A stretch of DNA of 64,000 nucleotides from Leucobacter luti (lineage in GTDB: Bacteria; Actinomycetota; Actinomycetes; Actinomycetales; Microbacteriaceae), in contig NZ_CP080492.1 in NCBI RefSeq assembly GCF_019464495.1, positions 1,488,001 through 1,552,000 on the forward strand. Reading direction: 5' to 3'. Position numbers and translations under genes: made by a program. Every line of letters starts with the position of its first letter. Within the stretch, counting starts at the first letter, position 1. The notes beneath the pieces were generated by a model. The model saw only the letters and a program-made list of their open reading frames with translations. It was not told where the DNA came from and made no database searches. Below are positions 61,005 to 64,000 of the stretch, piece by piece.

Positions 61005-61982
61005 TCACATCCCGCCCAGCATCGAGATCACGACAGGCGCAACCCCGAGCGCTACGAACGCCGGCAGCACGCAGAGCCCCAGCGGAAGCAGCACACGAAT
61101 CCCGAGCCGTTCAGCCGCCTGCTCAAGTTCAGCGTGCGCTCTGGCACGAGCTCCCGCAGCTTCTTCGAGCAGCAACGGGCGAAGCGACACCCCCGTCGCC
61201 GCAGCAGTCCGGATCGTGGTGGCAAGAAGCCCGTCGCTGACGAACCGGTCGAAGCGCACCCAGGACGCGCCAAACTCGTCGATCGCGTCGACGACTCTGC
61301 GGCTCGCGGTCTCCGGGGCGGCACCGCCTCCCAGCGCGACCCACACCAGCTCGCACTCGATACCGTCCACCCTGTCGGCACGCTCAACGCGTCGCCGCAT
61401 CATTCGCGCCCAGGCCACGCCTCCTCCCAGCAGAGTGCCACCCCCGCAGAAGAGTGCTACACCAGCGGGGCTCAACAGCACTCCGAGCGGGTTGAAACCC
61501 AACAGCGCCCCGATTCCAAAGCTCAGGAGCGGCAGCGCCGCGACGAGTCGTACGGTGGCCCGCGGTCCGGAGAGCAGCACCTCCCGCCGTTCGCCGAGCC
61601 GCTCAAGCTCGCGCAGTGCGCCACCAATCCGGTCAAGTGCGGGTGCGAGTGGTGCCCCGCTCTCTTCAGCGAGTCGCCATGCCACTGCCAGGACCCGCCA
61701 CGGCGGCGCGTCTTCGGCGGCAATAGCCTCAGCCACGGGATCACCCCTCGCAGCGCGGGCCGCGATCTTCCGTAGGCTCGTGGTGTCACGCTCCGTGTGT
61801 TCCTTCTCAGCTGCTTCACGGTCGAGCACGGCGCACACTCGCGTGGCGGGGACGCCACCACGCAGCAGCACGGCACAGCGTCGTGCCATCTCAGCAGCCG
61901 CCGTTGACGCCTCTGCTCCCCCGGCGTGCGCGGCCCTGTCCGCCGGGGCAATCGCCGCGCATGCGACCTCCCGAGCCACCAC
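61005..61982 (-). CDS. Type II secretion F domain protein (TadB/TadC-type), start uncertain
   Basis: A 325-residue protein from GTG 61982; two of its hydrophobic stretches are VRLVAALPLLSFGIGALLGF and GVLLSPAGVALFCGGGTLLG. It has a T2SF-like domain: DPVAEAIAAEDAPPWRVLAV, AWRLAEESGAPLAPALDRIG and the second lobe SDGLLATTIRTAAATGVSLR, LLPLGLCVLPAFVALGVAP. Such proteins form the inner-membrane platform for TadA. The frame before GTG 61982 reads ERRTAFSAAAVWPIWGQAVV, which looks like real protein. The GTG at 62038, which overlaps the tadA stop, is in another frame. One missing base near 62020 would join them. Confidence 0.75.
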   Translation of the reverse strand: MVAREVACAAIAPADRAAHAGGAEASTAAAEMARRCAVLLRGGVPATRVCAVLDREAAEKEHTERDTTSLRKIAARAARGDPVAEAIAAEDAPPWRVLAVAWRLAEESGAPLAPALDRIGGALRELERLGERREVLLSGPRATVRLVAALPLLSFGIGALLGFNPLGVLLSPAGVALFCGGGTLLGGGVAWARMMRRRVERADRVDGIECELVWVALGGGAAPETASRRVVDAIDEFGASWVRFDRFVSDGLLATTIRTAAATGVSLRPLLLEEAAGARARAHAELEQAAERLGIRVLLPLGLCVLPAFVALGVAPVVISMLGGM

Positions 61983-62034
61983 AGCCTGCCCCCAGATCGG
62001 CCAGACTGCCGCGGCCGAGAAAGCCGTCCGCCGT

Positions 62035-63450
62035 TCACAGCCGCCCCACGTCGATCGCAAGTCCTCGGTCAGTCCCGATGCTGAGCCTGCCAATGGCTTC
62101 CACTCGCGGTCGACCGGCCACGCGTGTCAGGTGCACCACCAGGTCGAGCGCGGAAACGGCCTGCCTCGCCAGCGCTTCAGGGGGCAACCCGGCGCTGGCT
62201 CCAAGTGCTTCGAGCCGGGCGGGCACTTCGCTGATCTTGCTCGCATGGAGCGTGCCGGCTCCGCCATCGTGTCCTGTGTTGAGGGCAGTGAGCAGCGTCG
62301 CGATCTCCGGACCACGGCACTCCCCCAACGCGATGCGGTCAGGCCGCATCCGCAGCGCCTCACGCAGCAGTTCGTCGAGCGTGACTCGTCCGAGCCCTTC
62401 AGTGCTCGCCTGCCGCGCTTCGAGAGCTATCGCGTGCGGATGCGCGAGCCGCAGTTCGGCAAGATCCTCGATAGTGACGATACGTTCGCGGCGCCCCACG
62501 AGCGAGAGGAGGGCGGCGAGGAGCGTCGTCTTGCCGGTTCCCGTGCCGCCCGTGATGAGTAGATTTCTGCGCCCACGCACTGCGCTCCGCAGCAAGTCGG
62601 CGACTCGCAGAGTGCACAGTCCCCCGCTCACAAGTTCGTCAAAGCTGAGCATCTCTACTCGCGGCACTCGGATAGATACTGCAGCTCCGGCAACGGCCAC
62701 CGGCGGGAGCACAGCGTGCACCCGCATCCCATCTCCCAACCGCACATCACCGCTCGGATGCAGTTCATCCAAGTGCCGACCCCCCGCTGCGATCAGCGCA
62801 GTAGCAAGGCGGTGCACTGCGGCAGGCTGCACGGACCAGCCCGCGATGTGCTCGATCTGACCAGCCCGATCCACCCAGAGTTCACCCTGTCCGGCCCGCA
62901 CGTGCACGAGGAGATCCCGCAGCGCAGGATCGTCGAGCACGGGGAGCAAGCCGCCCAGCGCGCGCCGCGCCGCGAGCGGGAGGGCGGCGGTGCGCGGCGG
63001 TGGCAGCGGAGCGCAGACGCGTGACGAGCGCTCTGCAGCGTTATCCGGTAGAGGATCTGGCCGCAGCAGCCCGACGGCCTGCGGCCCGTCACTCTGTGGA
63101 GTCGCGCGTCCCAGCAGCTCCGCCCAAGACGCCTCCGTTGCACGCAGCTCAGCCCCGGAGACGTCGCGTTCCGGCGCGATCTCATCCTGCCGTGCGGTGT
63201 CGGCTTGGCCCGGGGAGCTTTCGCGCCCCGCCCACCACCGGCCGTGCTTTCCGCGCTGCTGGCGCTCGACTGCACCCCGAAAGTCGTCAGCGCGCCGGGA
63301 CCCACCAGCACCTCCAGATCTTCGAGATTCTGCAGAGCTCCGAGAGTTCCGAGACCCCCGAGAACCTCCAACACCCCCGGGCCCGCCAGGCGAGCGCACG
63401 ACCGTTTTCGGCTGTGCGGGGGCCGTGTGTCTGAGGAGTGAGGGAATCAT
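62035..63450 (-). CDS. tadA: TadA family pilus-assembly ATPase
   Basis: A 471-residue secretion ATPase (CpaF/TadA type). The N-terminal domain includes LPVLDDPALRDLLVHVRAGQ. Walker A is LITGGTGTGKTTLLAALLSL, the Asp box IVTIEDLAELRLAHPHAIAL, Walker B-like RPDRIALGECRGPEIATLL, and the His box NTGHDGGAGTLHA. The first 120 or so residues are unusual: an Arg/Ser/Gly-rich tract (GGSRGSRNSRSSAESRRSGG) from a degenerate 9-base repeat, poorly conserved in the family. The true start may be further down. ATG 63450 is the first in-frame one that avoids overlap with the acs promoter region. The frame itself is open to 63738. Confidence 0.88.
   Translation of the reverse strand: MIPSLLRHTAPAQPKTVVRSPGGPGGVGGSRGSRNSRSSAESRRSGGAGGSRRADDFRGAVERQQRGKHGRWWAGRESSPGQADTARQDEIAPERDVSGAELRATEASWAELLGRATPQSDGPQAVGLLRPDPLPDNAAERSSRVCAPLPPPRTAALPLAARRALGGLLPVLDDPALRDLLVHVRAGQGELWVDRAGQIEHIAGWSVQPAAVHRLATALIAAGGRHLDELHPSGDVRLGDGMRVHAVLPPVAVAGAAVSIRVPRVEMLSFDELVSGGLCTLRVADLLRSAVRGRRNLLITGGTGTGKTTLLAALLSLVGRRERIVTIEDLAELRLAHPHAIALEARQASTEGLGRVTLDELLREALRMRPDRIALGECRGPEIATLLTALNTGHDGGAGTLHASKISEVPARLEALGASAGLPPEALARQAVSALDLVVHLTRVAGRPRVEAIGRLSIGTDRGLAIDVGRL
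63295..63384. repeat. Degenerate 9-base repeat encoding X-Ser-Arg units in tadA
   Basis: Ten consecutive 9-mers such as CCGAGAGTT, CCGAGACCC, CCGAGAACC, TCCAGATCT and TCGAGATTC lie on the plus strand. On the minus strand they encode a (Gly/Asn/Glu)-Ser-Arg series near residues 20-50 of TadA. Copies differ at several positions, so it is old or under selection. Confidence 0.75.
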
Positions 63451-63641
63451 GCGGATATTCCACCCGATGCCGCAGTTGTGCACGACAAAATACTGTCCAA
63501 TGTGGATAGTTCGGGGTTTTTCTCCACCGGTGTCATATTGAGAGCGAAGGTCGCCGCACGGTATAGCCTGGTGGTGCAATCGGCGCTTCCGGCACCCGCA
63601 GTTTCGGAGCGCTCCACTCGCGAGAACGGATAAGGGCGTCC

Positions 63642-64000
63642 ATGACTGACCAGCACGGCACCATCGAAAGCCACCCACTGCAGAACGCCGAGGGCGCGGA
63701 GATCTATCCGCCAAGTGCCGAGTTCCGTGCGCAGGCAAATCTCAACGATCCCTCGGTCTACTGGCGCGCGGCCGAAGACCCCGAGGGGTACTGGGCAGAG
63801 CAGGCTCAGAACCTGAACTGGAAGAAACCGTTCACCGAGATCCTGGACTGGACCAACCCGCCATTTGCGAAATGGTTCGCAGACGGCGAACTCAACGTCG
63901 CAGAGAACTGCCTTGACCGGCACGTCGCGGCCGGTCTCGGCGATCGAGTCGCCATTCATTTTGAAGGCGAGCCGGGCGACACTCGCTCGCTCACCTACGC
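63642..64000 (+). CDS. acs: Acetyl-CoA synthetase (N-terminus; runs off the window)
   Basis: The first 119 residues of an AMP-forming acetate:CoA ligase. The N-terminus EIYPPSAEFRAQANLNDPSV and YWRAAEDPEGYWAEQAQNLN is the ACAS_N domain; WKKPFTEILDWTNPPFAKWF, LNVAENCLDRHVAAGLGDRV and AIHFEGEPGDTRSLTY continue it. It starts at ATG 63642 and is cut by the right edge. It is divergent from the tad operon across 191 bases. The acs, tad, topA order is an actinobacterial arrangement also seen in Mycobacterium tuberculosis. Confidence 0.95.
   Translation, partial: MTDQHGTIESHPLQNAEGAEIYPPSAEFRAQANLNDPSVYWRAAEDPEGYWAEQAQNLNWKKPFTEILDWTNPPFAKWFADGELNVAENCLDRHVAAGLGDRVAIHFEGEPGDTRSLTY

Noticed and set aside
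61216..62562. A 448-residue plus-strand open frame
   Set aside because: Antisense to the T2SF and TadA genes; Ser/Arg/Pro-rich low-information text.
62793..63374. A leucine-rich reading (LEVLGGLGTLGALQNLEDLE) in another frame over tadA
   Set aside because: The rest of that frame is not protein-like. The pattern arises from the 9-base repeat. It is kept only as a note on the uncertain TadA N-terminus.
1..64000. CRISPR arrays, insertion sequences, prophage genes, tRNA or rRNA genes
   Set aside because: I looked for regular repeat-spacer patterns, transposase or integrase motifs, and tRNA cloverleaf patterns, and saw none. A proper covariance search could still find a short RNA gene.

Overview
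The window looks like chromosomal DNA of a high-GC actinobacterium, most likely a member of the Microbacteriaceae (a Leucobacter-like organism is my inference). Support comes from GC-rich third positions, frequent GTG starts, 4-base start/stop overlaps, and an actinobacterial housekeeping block at the right end: acs, then a tad pilus cluster (tadA, T2SF, DUF4244, TadE, TadE-like), then topA and tmk. No rRNA, tRNA, CRISPR array, insertion sequence or phage gene was seen.

Layout. 1-9.2 kb: a MarR regulator cut by the window edge; a class III aminotransferase plus CoA-acylating semialdehyde dehydrogenase pair (probably beta-alanine/3-aminoisobutyrate use) divergent from a frameshifted PucR regulator; a frameshifted maf; a two-gene ABC exporter; an RNA methyltransferase. 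9.2-16.9 kb: a LysR regulator just after a G21C13 homopolymer palindrome, then a carbamoylase/amidase/transporter operon, a cupredoxin lipoprotein, LpdA, and a stand-alone SIP domain. 17.1-24.5 kb: a PLP basic amino acid decarboxylase with an amino acid permease, tryptophan 2,3-dioxygenase with a PaaX-type regulator, and purine nucleoside phosphorylase.

24.5-48.7 kb is the most distinctive part, a dense amine-catabolism region. It has two more PucR regulators, two flavin amine oxidases, an aldehyde dehydrogenase, an NCS1 permease, two complete polyamine-type ABC importers, a DadA/PuuB-like oxidase, a sarcosine-oxidase-like enzyme, a cupin_3 protein, a YtcJ-like amidohydrolase, an XRE-cupin regulator and an MHS-family MFS transporter. 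The two importers and the two oxidase/PucR units look like ancient duplicates. 48.8-55.3 kb holds a serine hydrolase, a siderophore ABC importer, a class II aldolase and a GntR regulator.

How the genes may work together: three separate cassettes each pair a PucR regulator with an amine-removing enzyme (aminotransferase or flavin oxidase) and, in two cases, a dehydrogenase for the resulting aldehyde. The long leftward unit from 39.1 to 30.5 kb couples amine import to two flavin oxidases and an amidohydrolase, and may encode a pathway for an N-substituted or acylated amine that I cannot name. Several genes (two pucR copies, maf and perhaps the tad T2SF gene) carry one-base indels, mostly deletions in short G or C runs, which may be sequencing errors.
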